DNA of 64,000 bases, taken from assembly GCA_036850595.1 (NCBI GenBank), contig CM072148.1:973160-1037159 (forward strand), given 5' to 3'. Each line of letters begins with the position of its first letter. Positions within the stretch are counted from its first letter, which is position 1. The notes beneath the pieces were generated by a model. The model did not search any database. It worked only from the letters and a program-made list of their open reading frames with translations, and was not told the origin of the DNA. The translations under genes were made by a program, and so were the position numbers. Below, piece after piece: positions 20,268-31,021 of this stretch. This stretch comes from Rhyacichthys aspro (taxonomy: Eukaryota; Chordata; Actinopteri; Gobiiformes; Rhyacichthyidae).

Positions 20268-23200
20268 GTGGGTTCAGAGTAGTCTTTAAATGAAGTGTTA
20301 TATGTGTTAATCTTGATGTTTCGTCTCAGCTGGTGCCGGCTCCACAAACAGAAGACGGTGAAGGCTGTGAATGTGACTCTCGTGGACGACGTCTCTCAGA
20401 GTGACTTTTACCAACACTATCTTTCTCTGACGAACCTGAGGACCAAATACTCCACTGTGAGTACTGCAGGCACGGCTCACACTTCATTTAGTAATAAATT
20501 AGTCATAGTTAACTCCTCACAAGTGTAACCTGCAGCTTGACTTCAGTTCACTTTCTTTTGCCAGATTTTTATTGTCAGATAAATACTGTCAATTCAATCA
20601 CGTAATGTTTAACGAGGAGGAGATAATTGTCGTCCTGACGCTGAAGTCACAGCTAAGCTAACGCTAAACTCTAAACTTCAGTTTGGTCAAATGGATTAGT
20701 ATTTTGTGGTTTTATTTTTTAATAAAAGAGAAGCAGGAGAGGTCTCTAGACTGGTTTTGGAGAGTCTGAGACAGGGACCAAAAAAGAACATCAGGGACTG
20801 GAGCTTTAAAGAGATGAAATGAGCTGGTGGTTTCAGAGAAGGTAGTTCATCCATCAGCTCCAGGTTCAGTCAGTTTACTCTAAATCTGTTCTGTTCCAGA
20901 GGGTGACTTTCACTCCGTCTTCCAAAAACCTGGCTTCAGAAATCTTCAGCAGCGAGGTCACTAAAGTGCACAGGCCTCACGTTTCACAGAAGAAGAGAGA
21001 ACGTGATGAACAGAACAAAGGTACAGTAGGTCACATCAAATATTCACATTATTTTAATTATGAGATGATGGTATGGCTTGTGTGGTTGGAGGTTTTTTCC
21101 TGTGAGGATGAGAGAGTCTTCTGCTTGTTTGAGATAAAAACACAATCACAACACCTGATATTTTTGATTTATTTTGCACAGTCCAACTACTTTAACTAGT
21201 TTGAAATGGCTTTAACCTGGTTAGAACTAGATTTGGTTGGTTTCAATCAGTCCTTTAGTGGTTCAAACTCTTAAAAACTAGTTCTGATCAGATTTGGACA
21301 GGTTTAAAGAGGTTTTACTTGTGTCTTATATTTGCTCACTTGTTAAAGCAGGAATATTTTTCAATAGTTTTCCGTCCTTACAGTTTTCTTCAGATTATTT
21401 CACTGTTTAGAAGGATTACTAAAGACAGTAGGAGTAATATCTTTCTCTGTGTTTTGTTTAGCTGAAGCGCTGAGATTCCATCCAATAATCACTAAGTTTG
21501 GGACAGAGCGCAGAGGCCTGACAGCGTACCTGCTCAGTCTGGACGAGATGAACAAATATAATTACCCCGTCACAGGTACAGCTCTTTATCAGCCTCTCGT
21601 TCACGTTGTGCTGACGTTGACCCGTTTGTTGTGTCTGACTCAGGTCGGGTCGGCTGCGAGGGCTTTGTGAGCACAGACTGTGACGGTGTTGTGACCGACA
21701 GCAGTCCTTTGTTCGGCCTCGACTGTGAGATGGTAAGACTCTCAGATACGGGTTATTTTATTAGACACACAGACGTGAAAAAATAAAATGTCTAAAGAGT
21801 GGTCCAAACATAACAGAAGACAACACTGCAGTGAGACACCGAGGAAACAAAACTCTCAACTTTAGATTGTATCAGCAAGGTTAACCCGAATGGACTGGAT
21901 CACACACGTCAAACTCAAGGCCCAAGGGCAAAATGTGTCCCTTTGCATTGTTTTATTTGGCCTCTGATGCATTTGGTAGGTGGTATTTTTAGGAATTTGC
22001 ACATTAATCAGAGACAAAAGGCACTAAACTGGGGAAAAGTGGGGCTTAAAATGAGGCCAAAGTGGCACAAATTGAGGTGAATCACAAAATGATGCATGAA
22101 AATGAGGCATAAAAGGAGAAAATGAATGTTTAAGACAAACTGATGAAGACTCAAATATGAACCCTTACATTTAAACTCAGTCAAATTTAATAAAATCTAA
22201 AGTGTTTTTAACCCTTTAAATGACAGTTTGAATACACAATGGGAAAAAAAACACAAAAATGAGATATTTTTTCATAATGAATAGTGGAGAGGTTGGGGGC
22301 ATTGTTTGTGATTAGAGTCTTGGATTCTAAAAGTAGCACCAACATTGATTTAATTGCATTAGTATTTTTTATGTGGTGTCACAAAGTTTTCCTGAAATCT
22401 AAACCTGATCATGATCAAAATGGCATTTAAAGGGTTCAAATTCTAAAAATGATTGAATATTTGGTAGTTTTGTGCGGAGCTGAAGTGGTTCAAGAGGTTT
22501 GTGCAGAAAGAAAACTGATATATGATGATTTTATAGCATTTTTGGTATTTTTCGTCTATAATAATAATAATATCTAATCTGTGTGTAGCAGTAAAGTTTA
22601 CCACAGGTTCACAACATCTTGATTGAATATAAACGTTGAAAATATAAATATTACATTTTGTCATAAACAGAATTATTAACACACATTACTTTGATTGAAA
22701 TCATTTTTCATGTCAATTATTTTAACAGTTATTAAATAAAGAAAACTAGGGGAGTTTTTTATCAACAAAAGCGTTTAATGTCAGGACTGTCTCTGATAAA
22801 GTCCTGGGACAGTTCTTTTCTCTGGAGCCTCATCATCTGTGTCTGTGTCTCAGTGTCTCACAAAGGAAGGGAACGAGCTGACCCGAGTGTCTCTGGTGGA
22901 CAGTTCTGGGACCTGTGTTCTGGACGAGCTGGTCAAACCTCAGAACCACATCCTCAACTACCTCACCAGGTGTGTTGGTTTGACTCCTCTGTGATCGATG
23001 ATAGAGTAAAGCTCAGGGAGAAGTTTGAGGATATTTGATCTGAACCTTTAGGACTCACACGTCAAACTCAAGGCCCAGGGGCCAAATGTGGCCCTTCAAT
23101 ACATTTAGAAAGAAGAAGAAGATTAACCCAACACTACCTACTACACCCTGTTGAAATCCAACTAAAACCTGTTGAAATCCAGCTAAAACCTGTTGAAATC

Positions 23201-26200
23201 CAACTAAAACCTGTTGAAATCCAACTAAAACCTGTTGAAATCCAACTAAAACCTGTTCAGATACATCTACAACCTGTTCAAATCCAACTAAAAACTGTTA
23301 AAATCCAACTAAAACCTGTTCAAATCTGACTAAAACCTGTTCACAAATGCAGATAATCTCAAAATTGAATCTCTTTCTTCGGCCCCTGAAAGCATTCTTA
23401 TTGACTATTGCGGCCCCTCACCACTTTGAGTTTGACACCGCTGCTGCAGGGCCATTTAGTCAAGATTATGTTGACATGGTTTTGTTTGTCGACTGATTTG
23501 TTTTTTATATAAGCCTGTACAGGTTTCTATTCACTCCATACACGTATCTTGCTTAGTGTTTATAACTCACAAACACCATTTAAACATGACCATGACTCTG
23601 AAAATGTGAAGCTGATTTGTGTTGTTTCCTAAAAGGTTCTCAGGGGTCACGGCCCGGATGCTGAAACCAGTCCAGACCACTCTGAGTCAGATCCAGACCA
23701 AGATCCGGACTCTGCTGCCGAGAGACGCTGTGATCGTGGGCCATTCACTGAACAACGACTTAGTGGCTTTAAAAGTGAGTAAACCCTGAAGTCTGATACA
23801 AAACGTGTGCTTGACTTGTGTGTAATGTTGGTGTTGTGTGTTAGATGGTCCATCCTCATGTGATCGACACCTCGCTTGCTCTACAGGGAGGGAGTTTGGA
23901 CAGAGGTTTAAGCTCAAAGTCCTGGCCCAGACTCTGCTGCAGTGAGTTCTTTATGTTCTTTATAAAAGCGAAACTTATAGCTTCTAAATGTATTAACAGT
24001 TTGTTTATTTGTCCATGTCTTTCTTGTGATGCTCTAAATGAAACATCTTCTAGATCTGTCTCTTTTACCCATTACTCTGAGTTTGGACTGGACTGCTCCA
24101 TCAGAAACACTTGTGTTTTATTTACTTGTTTTGGTCAGAACGAGTCGAGCTGAACAGAATAAAAACTCACAGGAAATGGAAGGTATTACTTGTCTCTTTC
24201 AAAGCATAAAGTCTTCTTTATGTCACAGGAAGGAAATCCAAACAGAGGAGAACAGAGGCCATAATCCAACTGAGGACGCAGTGGCTGCTCTGGAAGCTGG
24301 GCTCAGTACTTCATCAGGACCGGACCTCAGCAGGTAACACCTCCGCCTGTAACACCCCCGTCTGTAACACACATCCATCTTTAACACTTGTGTATGTAAC
24401 ACCTGTCTGTAACACCTCCTCCTGTAACACCTCCTCCTGTAACACCTCCGTCTGTAACACCTGCCTGTAACACCTGTCTGTAACACCTCCGCCTGTAACA
24501 CCTCCGCCTGTAACACCTGTCTGTAACACCTCCGTCTGTAACACCTGTCTGTAACACCTCCGTCTGTAACACCTCCGCCTGTAACACCTGTCTGTAACAC
24601 CTGCATCTGTAACACCTGTCTGTAACACCTGTCTGTAACACCTGCATCTGTAACACCTCCGCCTGTAACACCTGTCTGTAACACCTCCACCTGTAACACC
24701 TGTCTGTAACACCTCCTCCTGTAACACCTCCTCCTGTAACACCTCTGCCTGTAACACCTCTGCCTGTAACACCTGTCTGTAACACCTCTGCCTGTAACAC
24801 CTGTCTGTAACACCTCTGCCTGTAACACCTGTCTGTAACACCTGTCTGTAACACCTCTGCCTGTAACACCTGTCTGTAACACCTGTCTGTAACACCCCCG
24901 CCTGTAACACCTGCCTGTAACACCCCCGCCTGTAACACCTGCCTGTAACACCTCTGCCTGTAACACCTGTCTGTAACACCCCCGCCTGTAACACCCCCGC
25001 CTGTAACACCTGTCTGTAACACCTCCTCCTGTAACACCTCCTCCTGTAACACCTCTGCCTGTAACACCTCTGCATGTAACTCTGTAACACCTCCGCCTGT
25101 AACACCTGTCTATAACACACCTCTGTCTGTAACACCTGTCTGTAACACCTGTCTGTAACACCTCTGCCTGTAACACCTGTCTGTAACACCTGTCTGTAAC
25201 ACCCCCGCCTGTAACACCTGCCTGTAACACCCCCGCCTGTAACACCTGCCTGTAACACCCTGCCTGTAACACCTGTTGTAACACCCTGCCTGTAACACCC
25301 CCGCCTGTAACACCTGCCTGTAACACCTCCTCCTGTAACACCTCTGCCTGTAACACCTCTGCCTGTAACACCTGTCTGTAACACCCCCGCCTGTAACACC
25401 TGTCTGTAACACCCCCGCCTGTAACACCTGCCTGTAACACCCCCGCCTGTAACACCTGCCTGTAACACCCCCCTGTCCGTCTGTAACACCTGTATGCCAA
25501 CACCTCCGCCTGTAACACCTGTCTTACCTGTATGTAACACACCTCCACGTCTATAACACACCTCTCTCTAACACACCTCCGTCTGTAACACACCTGCAGT
25601 CACAGAGAGAATAACTGAGTGATGTCTCCGTCAGGTGCTAGAGCTGCACCTGGAGACTCTGTGGGGATACACTGTGGAAAAAGAAGAGCCCACTCCACGT
25701 GTTCCTGCTCCACAAACAAGCTCAAGGTACATTAGCACCTATTTATCTCACTTATTTTATGAACTGTTTTGAAATGTCATGATATTTTCAGTTGCAGGTT
25801 TGCTGATGTGCTCCAGGCGTGTGGTCGGTCTGTGGCCTTCTGGGAAAACGCCAGACATCGCCTTGAATTTGACAAAACAGCAGTGGCACTCTTCAGACAA
25901 ACAGGTCACACTCAAAACCCACCCAAACCAGTTTAAACCTACCCAAACCCACTTATAACCAGTTAAAACCCACAAAAAACGATCTATAACCAGTTTAAAC
26001 CCACCTATAACTAGTTTAAACCCACACAAACCCATCTATAACCAGTTTAAACCCACCTATAACCCATCTTTAACCAGTTTAAACCCACCTATAACCAGTT
26101 TAAACACACTCAAACCCATCTAAACCAGTTTAAACCCACCTATAACCAGTTTACACCCACACAAACCCATCTACAACCAGTCTAAACCCACCTATAACCA

Positions 26201-28297
26201 GTTTAAACACACTCAAACCCATCTAAACCAGTTTAAACCCACCCAAACCCACCTATAACCAGTTTAAACCCACCCAAACCCACCTTTAACCAATTTAAAC
26301 CCACCCAAACCCATCTATAACCAGTTTAAACCCACCCAAACCCACCTTTAACCAATTTAAACCCACCCAAACCCACCTTTAACCAGTTTAAACCCACCCA
26401 AACCCACCTTTAACCAGTTTAAACCCACTCAAACCCACCTAATATACACAATATTTAGCATTCTGTTTCCTTCTTTTCTTTTTTCAGATTCTGGACAGTT
26501 TTCGAGCTCAGACCAAGTGTCCTTTCTTCTCTGTGCTTCAGTTGTTCTCAGAACAGATCAGTGCTTCTCGTCTCCAGGTGAGGACAGAGTGAGGACAGAG
26601 TGGGGACAGAGTGAGGACAGAGTGGGGACAGGGTGAGGACAGAGTGGGGAGGTGGGGACAGAGTGAGGGACAGAGTGAGGACAGAGTGAGGACAGAGTGG
26701 GGACAGAGGGACAGAGGGGGACAGGTCAGACAGGGGACAGGGACAGAGTGGGGACAGTGTGGGGACAGAGTGGGGACAGTGTGAGGACAGAGTGGGGACA
26801 GAAGGAAGTGTGAGGACAGAGTGGGGACAGGTGGGGACAGTGTGAGGACAGAGTGGGGACAGAGTGAGGACAGTGTGAGGACAGAGTGAGGACAGAGTGA
26901 GGACAGTGTGAGGACAGAGTGGGGACAGAGTGGGGACAGAGTGAGAGCAGTGGTTTGTAGCGTTAACTGTGTGTGTTGTGTTCAGGCGTGTGCTCCTCTC
27001 AGAGACATGCGTGTGCTGTTCGTCGGGCCGTTTCCTGAGGCCTTCTCAGAGAAAGATGTGAGGCGTCTGTTTCGTTGCTGTGGACCTGTTACCTCCGTCC
27101 GGATGATCTACACCGGCCTCAGGGTGAGTGCCCAACTTTTCTCCAGCAGAGGCGCTGATCCTCTCTGTGCAGCTCACTGTCAGCGGCGGCCATGTTTGTT
27201 TTGAGACGTTTAAGACAAAAGTTTGGAAGAAGAACGTGTCATTTTAGTTTATTTAGTCCAAATATAACTCTGTAGAGTCCAGTTTATTGGTCTGTTTTCT
27301 TTATTCTATTCGTCGTGTGTTAGAGTCTCACTCATTAATCTCTGGAGATAAGTCCTGGTCCCGGGACAGTTACAGGAGGGTTCAGCAGAGGGCGCTGTGT
27401 CAGTGAGACAGGCCTGATTCTACTGATCTCAGTCTAAGAACCATCTTAGACTGAGATCAGTAAGAGAAGAGATATATTTTGGGCTAAAAAGTCACACAGA
27501 GCTGCTTTAACTGTCTTTATGGCCACAGTATTAAGTCAGAAGTGTTCTCTCGGTCCCTGTGTGATGTGTCCTCATGTCCTCTCTTGTCCAGGTTCATGCA
27601 GAGGTGGAGTATGAGCTGCTGGAGGCCGCCTGCTCGACGCTCGGAACTCTGAACGGTCAAAGTACAAGGACAGTCCATCAAGGTAATTCCTGCATTTATT
27701 GACTGGTCTTTATTATACGTTTATATGTTATATTTGAAAGGTGTGTGTGTTTCAGGTGCAGAGGCCTGTGAATGAGTCGACTCTGGACCTAGACGTCACA
27801 CTGGAAACTCTGAGGAGAGACCCTCTGAACAGCAGCCTCCTGTTTGTGGTCAAACTAAAGCCTGACATCGCTGAGAGCCTCCAGAACTCTACCAAACTCA
27901 ACGGACACACGCTAGATCCTAAAGGTTCACTTAAAGACTGTAAGGTCAACGGGCTCAGGGACCGCTCTAAACTCTCTGAAGAGACTCTCCTGAACACGTT
28001 CAGCCGCTTTGGTCCCATCAGCAGACTCATCATACCTTCACAAACGGGGAACCGCTCCAGACATGCTTATATAAGTGAGTAGAAGCAGGATTTGGGGCAG
28101 TTTTTCAGTGTTCAGTTGAAAAAGTGTGTGTGTTCATGTGTCTGGTAGAGTTTGAGAGTCCGGAGAGCTCTCGGGCAGCGCTCAGCTCCTCTCAGGACGT
28201 CCTGAACCAGAACTACCTCGTCTGTCCGAGCTCTTGGGGGGCTCCATGTGAGTTCGTGGGCGTCTGTGGCGACACCGGTGAACACAGTGGATCCTGA
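20020..28297 (+). CDS. rexo5: RNA exonuclease 5 (REXO5), 16 coding exons
   Basis: Coding exons: 20020-20267, 20330-20456, 20900-21020, 21462-21575, 21644-21732, 22854-22969, 23636-23774, 23845-23941, 24229-24333, 25635-25726, 25798-25904, 26488-26577, 26986-27123, 27592-27682, 27756-28074, 28149-28297. The protein is a DEDDh 3'-5' exonuclease of the REXO1/REXO5 family, which in animals acts in the nucleolus on snoRNA and rRNA 3' ends. Catalytic motifs are present: ExoI LFGLDCEM, ExoII GHSLNNDL, ExoIII GHNPTEDA. Two RRMs follow (MRVLFVGPF; SLLFVVKLK to HAYI). Exons 8, 9, 11 and 14 each contain small indels that break the frame, so the gene is either decaying or affected by sequence errors. Start ATG at 20020 fits the family's N-terminal region. 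Confidence 0.93.
20576..20812 (+). repeat. Dispersed ~500-bp repeat family, partial copy in rexo5 intron 2
   Basis: Begins CAGATAAATACTGTCAATTC and ends GGACTGGAGCTTTAAA. Other copies are at 38731-39215, 45655-45905, 54041-54503 and 60838-61117. This copy has lost its 5' half. Confidence 0.8.
21462..21732 (+). CDS. rexo5: rexo5 exons 4-5, up to the ExoI motif
   Basis: Exon 4 (21462-21575) gives EALRFHPIITKFGTERRGLT and exon 5 (21644-21732) gives GCEGFVSTDCDG...LFGLDCEM. The Asp and Glu of DCE are the first two metal-binding residues. The exon border directly after GLDCEM is clean (GTAAGA). Confidence 0.92.
21902..21990 (+). mobile_element. Fragment of the 'GTCAAACTC' repeat family
   Basis: CGTCAAACTCAAGGCCC and GTTTTATTTGGCC match the left end of the copies at 23050-23445 and 49612-49915. 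Only the left end is kept. Confidence 0.5.
22854..23774 (+). CDS. rexo5: rexo5 exons 6-7, exonuclease core
   Basis: Exon 6 (22854-22969) reads CLTKEGNELTRVSLVD...LDELVKPQNHILNYLT. Exon 7 (23636-23774) reads FSGVTARMLKPVQTTL...DAVIVGHSLNNDLVALK with the ExoII Asp. Both are intact and closely follow REXO5. Confidence 0.93.
23050..23445. mobile_element. Palindrome-ended repeat with internal 21-bp minisatellite
   Basis: Ends are the inverted pair GTCAAACTC (about 23062) and GAGTTTGAC (about 23428). About ten internal units of 'aaacctgttgaaatccaact' lie at 23145-23345. The distal flank is GGCCCCTGAAAGCATTCTTA. This looks like a non-autonomous DNA transposon that picked up a minisatellite. Confidence 0.6.
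23845..24333 (+). CDS. rexo5: rexo5 exons 8-9 with frame breaks
   Basis: Exon 8 (23845-23941) starts MVHPHVIDTSL and then continues as REFGQRFKLKVLAQTLL in another frame, a net +2 or -1 change near 23875-23890. Exon 9 (24229-24333) reads KEIQTEENRGHNPTEDAVAALE, which includes ExoIII His/Asp, then shifts to YFIRTGPQQ in another frame near 24292. Both slips are next to short homopolymers. Confidence 0.85.
24334..25600 (+). repeat. Minisatellite filling rexo5 intron 9 from the splice donor
   Basis: About 90 units of 13 or 15 bp: CTGTAACACCTGT/C and CTGTAACACC(T/C)CCGC-type. The first unit is the splice donor of exon 9 itself (CAG|GTAACACC). The array encodes long fake frames on the minus strand only because unit lengths rarely make stops. 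Confidence 0.95.
25635..25904 (+). CDS. rexo5: rexo5 exons 10-11
   Basis: Exon 10 (25635-25726) reads VLELHLETLWGYTVEKEEP. Exon 11 (25798-25904) starts FADVLQACGRSVAF and then continues as GKTPDIALNLTKQQW in a different frame. The slip is at about 25836-25845, in TTCTGGGAAAACG. The donor of exon 11 (GTCACA) is weak. Confidence 0.8.
25918..26440 (+). repeat. Minisatellite in rexo5 intron 11
   Basis: Units based on 'aacccacctataaccagttta' with interspersed 'cccaaacccatcta' fill the intron. They begin about 13 nt after the exon 11 donor. Confidence 0.92.
26488..27123 (+). CDS. rexo5: rexo5 exons 12-13, start of RRM1
   Basis: Exon 12 (26488-26577) reads ILDSFRAQTKCPFFSVLQL. Exon 13 (26986-27123) reads ACAPLRDMRVLFVGPFPEAF...VRRLFRCCGPVTSVRMIY, the first half of an RRM with an RNP2-like VLFVGPF. 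Both exons are intact. Confidence 0.92.
26578..26945 (+). repeat. Minisatellite filling rexo5 intron 12 from the splice donor
   Basis: Units GTGAGGACAGA / GTGGGGACAGA (about 11 bp, 30 or more copies) begin at the very first intron base: CAG|GTGAGGACAGA. Each unit therefore carries a donor-like AGAGTGAGG. Confidence 0.95.
27592..28297 (+). CDS. rexo5: rexo5 exons 14-16, RRM1 end and RRM2, stop codon
   Basis: Exon 14 (27592-27682) reads VHAEVEYELLEAACSTLGTLNGQ and then slips frame before VQGQSIK (extra base or two lost near 27660). Exon 15 (27756-28074) gives VQRPVNESTLDLD and RRM2 (SLLFVVKLKPDI...FSRFGPISRLII). Exon 16 (28149-28297) reads FESPESSRAALSSSQ and ends TGA at 28295-28297. Confidence 0.88.
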
Positions 28298-28435
28298 GAG
28301 GAACAGCGCCGCGTTAGAAGCACAGAACCACAGTCACGACATGTGTCCAGTATGTCTCCATTTGAATGTTACTGTTACAGAACAAACATGGATTTGATTT
28401 TGAATCGTCTTCTTTCACTTTCCATATTTTAAACT

Positions 28436-28441
28436 AATAAA
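28436..28441 (+). terminator. rexo5: Polyadenylation signal of rexo5
   Basis: AATAAA 139 bp after the stop codon, in AT-rich 3' UTR just before the N gap. Confidence 0.6.
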
Positions 28442-28512
28442 ACTAAACACATGTATAGTTACTTTTTAAATTTCTGGTTCATTCAGTCCTGCTCTTTGTT
28501 TTTCTTAAAGAA

Positions 28513-28612
28513 NNNNNNNNNNNNNNNNNNNNNNNNNNNNNNNNNNNNNNNNNNNNNNNNNNNNNNNNNNNNNNNNNNNNNNNNNNNNNNNNNNNNNNNN
28601 NNNNNNNNNNNN
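28513..28612. other. Assembly gap 1 (100 N)
   Basis: Exactly 100 N, the usual placeholder for a gap of unknown size. The next contig begins within intron sequence 34 bp before an olfm2 exon. Confidence 0.99.
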
Positions 28613-28646
28613 TCCCTCTTTAATCACAGCTGTGGGTCTGTCTCAG

Positions 28647-28817
28647 GTGTGGTCCATGGGCCAGTTACTACAAGGCCAGCGAGTCCTGGAGTACAGGACC
28701 AGGCTCACTAAAGGGCAGAACTTTGTGCAGCACCTGTTGCCCCACCCCTGGGCCGGGACGGGCCACGTGGTCTACAACGGCTCGCTGTACTACAACAAGC
28801 ACCAGAGCAACATCCTG
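28647..28817 (+). CDS. olfm2: olfm2 exon D, copy 1 (altered)
   Basis: 171-bp exon of the olfactomedin domain: VLEYRTRLTKGQNFVQHLLPHP and GTGHVVYNGSLYYNKHQSN. Compared with copy 2 (61399-61575) it lacks six bases and reads MGQLLQGQ where copy 2 and the family read MDGYYKGR. These differences are within 110 bp of the contig end and may be low-quality sequence. Confidence 0.85.
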
Positions 28818-28896
28818 GTGAGAGAAAAGAGACGTGAAGGAGGAGAGTTCTAGGACTGAGTCTGTGAAGATGGTTCGTGTAAAAGTAGCTCCTAGT

Positions 28897-29087
28897 TGTG
28901 TTCATAATAATAGCAGTTTCCTTTTCCTCACTTTCTTTAAAGGAATAACAAATTTGATTTGATGACATGTTTTGGAACAGAATGCTTTTGCCTGAATGAA
29001 AGTCATGTTATTAGAAGGATTTGGAACTTTACTCACTTTTTAAACACACTGCTATTATTATATTATTATTATATTATTATGAACACA
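28897..29087. mobile_element. MITE-like element with 21-bp inverted ends, copy 1
   Basis: Starts TGTGTTCATAATAATAGCAGT and ends with its near-perfect complement through an (ATT)n stretch to TATGAACACA. Also present at 61707-61886, where the (ATT)n is shorter. No transposase frame, so non-autonomous. Confidence 0.65.
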
Positions 29088-29790
29088 AGTGTAAATCTTA
29101 AATAAATGTCACTACAGAATATAAATGGATAATGAAGAGACAGTGATTTAATGAAGCACTGATCTGGTGTATTTCATGTTCTAACCCATGTTTTTAATGA
29201 CACAGTTATGGCCTTGACTCTGTGACACAAACCCGTCATGTTTGAAATACAGAAGCTTGTAACAGCAGAAAGTGTCTGACGCTGAAATATATCTGGCTCC
29301 AGGAGAAATGCCACAGTCTGCTGCAGTCGTGACTTTACCCCTGAACACATCCTGAGCCCACAGACCCGTGTTTAATGTGACATTTTGAAAGTACACTTAC
29401 AACAGCATCAAAGTGCAGTCTGCAGAATAAGGACCTGAAGTCAGAACATTTATTTATGAGTGTGTTTGTAGTTCTGACTACGTTTAGTGGGTTCTGTTTT
29501 TATTTGTGCTTCAAACTTAGACATTGTTGTCCTAAAATGTTTGGTCCGTTAAATGGATTTAAATTTGAATAAAGCCACTGTCACTCTGTGAAGTTTAATC
29601 ATCTTTAACGAGCGATGCTTTAATAGTTATCACATTTTTAATTAGTGTTTGTGGATCAAAGTTTCAGAAATGTCTGTCCCTCATGAGGCTACATTATAAA
29701 TCCTTCCTGGGTTAAATCCCCCCGCCCCTCCGGACCCCCTCGTTAGGACCCCCCAGTGTGAAGGGGCTAAAGTGCAGTTTGTTTTTGCAG

Positions 29791-29964
29791 GTGCAGTACC
29801 ACTTCCGCTCCCGCAGCGTCCTGCTCCAGCGAAGTCTGAGCGGAGCGGGCTACAACAACACGTTTCCCTACAGCTGGGGCGGCTCCTCCGACATCGACCT
29901 GATGGCGGACGAGATGGGTCTGTGGGCCGTGTACACCTCCATCCCCAACGCCGGGAACATCCTG
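29791..29964 (+). CDS. olfm2: olfm2 exon E, copy 1
   Basis: 174-bp exon, acceptor TTTGCAG and donor GTACGC. It encodes VQYHFRSRSVLLQRSLSGAG and YNNTFPYSWGG...DEMGLWAVYTS, beta-propeller blades of the noelin-2 olfactomedin domain. The sequence is the same as copy 2 at 62592-62765. Confidence 0.93.
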
Positions 29965-30394
29965 GTACGCAACAAGAGAGAGACTAGAAACAGCTGCTGA
30001 TTTGTTTGTGATAATTGCGACGCTGGAGATTAAACTAAAAAGCATTTCCCTTAATACGCTTCTATTCTTTTGTGGAAAGACAAAAATACATCTGGAAAGC
30101 ATTACTGCACGGCTCTTCTAACGGTTATAGAATATGTACACGAGAAACCAGGGACAAAGGCCATCAGCCACAAAATCTGCATAAACAAGATGATTCTGGT
30201 GAATATTAACTGACTGCAGCTGTGTGCTGTCAGTGAGTGGGTAGAGGGCACGAGTGAGGCTCAATATTTAGCTGCTCTGTTTATTCAAGCCCAAAAAAAA
30301 CCCCCAAAAACATATTTTTTATTTTTAGAAGCTTAAAAACATATTGCAAAGTAAAAACTGAACAGAAAAATTGCTAAAAAACAAAATTAGCCCT

Positions 30395-31021
30395 TGTGAA
30401 TGAATGTGAGTGAATGGTTGTCAGTCTTTAAGGCTTCTCCTCTCCTGAAAGTCTGCTCTAAAAACTCTCAGATTGTTCCTCAGTTTTCATCAGGTTCAGT
30501 ATCTTTTGGTTTCTCTACAGTTTTTAAAAGTGGACTATGGGACTTTCCCTGATGCTGCGTTCACTGCCGTCCTGTCTCCTGTAGATTCTTTTACTGTGGT
30601 GAATGTGTCTCTGCAGAGGCTCATTTTACAGTTGAACTGGACAAATACACTAATCAGACTGGAGCAGGACCTATAGAGACATGTTATTATTAATATAGGA
30701 TTAATACAGACATGATTTAAATCACTATAACACTCTTACTCAGTGTAATCTGTGTTTTATGTGTTTTTAAACCAGACTGATATGGTTTGTTCTTCTTTGT
30801 GTGTTCAGTTGGTTGTGACTTCCTGTATTTGGTCTGAAAGTCTGAGCAATCAGCAAACGTACTTTCACAAACGAACTGGAGCTTGGTTCAGTTTGGTCTG
30901 AACCGAGACCAAAGAGCAGCTGAAGATCTGGATCAGACCAAACGGGAAAGTCCAAAATATCAAATAGTGCATGAGTGAAAGCCCCCTGAGTGTTAGCCCT
31001 GCGACTGTTCAGGGTGTAACC
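30395..31021 (+). mobile_element. SINE remnant split by a ~560-bp insertion, copy 1
   Basis: SINE text 'gaatgtgagtgaatggttgtc' at 30401-30421 and 'ttagccctgcgac...cagggtgta' at 30992-31018 match the SINE at 4748-4834, but are separated by about 560 bp. The insert contains 'gtttttaaaagtggactatg', also seen at 48545, and ends near CCCCCTGAG. The same arrangement occurs at 63199-63870. Confidence 0.6.

Noticed and set aside
24223..25593. Long open frames of 400 or more codons on the minus strand rich in CYRR and VLQ repeats
   Set aside because: They are translations of the 13/15-bp minisatellite in rexo5 intron 9; open only because the units lack stops. No start context or non-repetitive domain.
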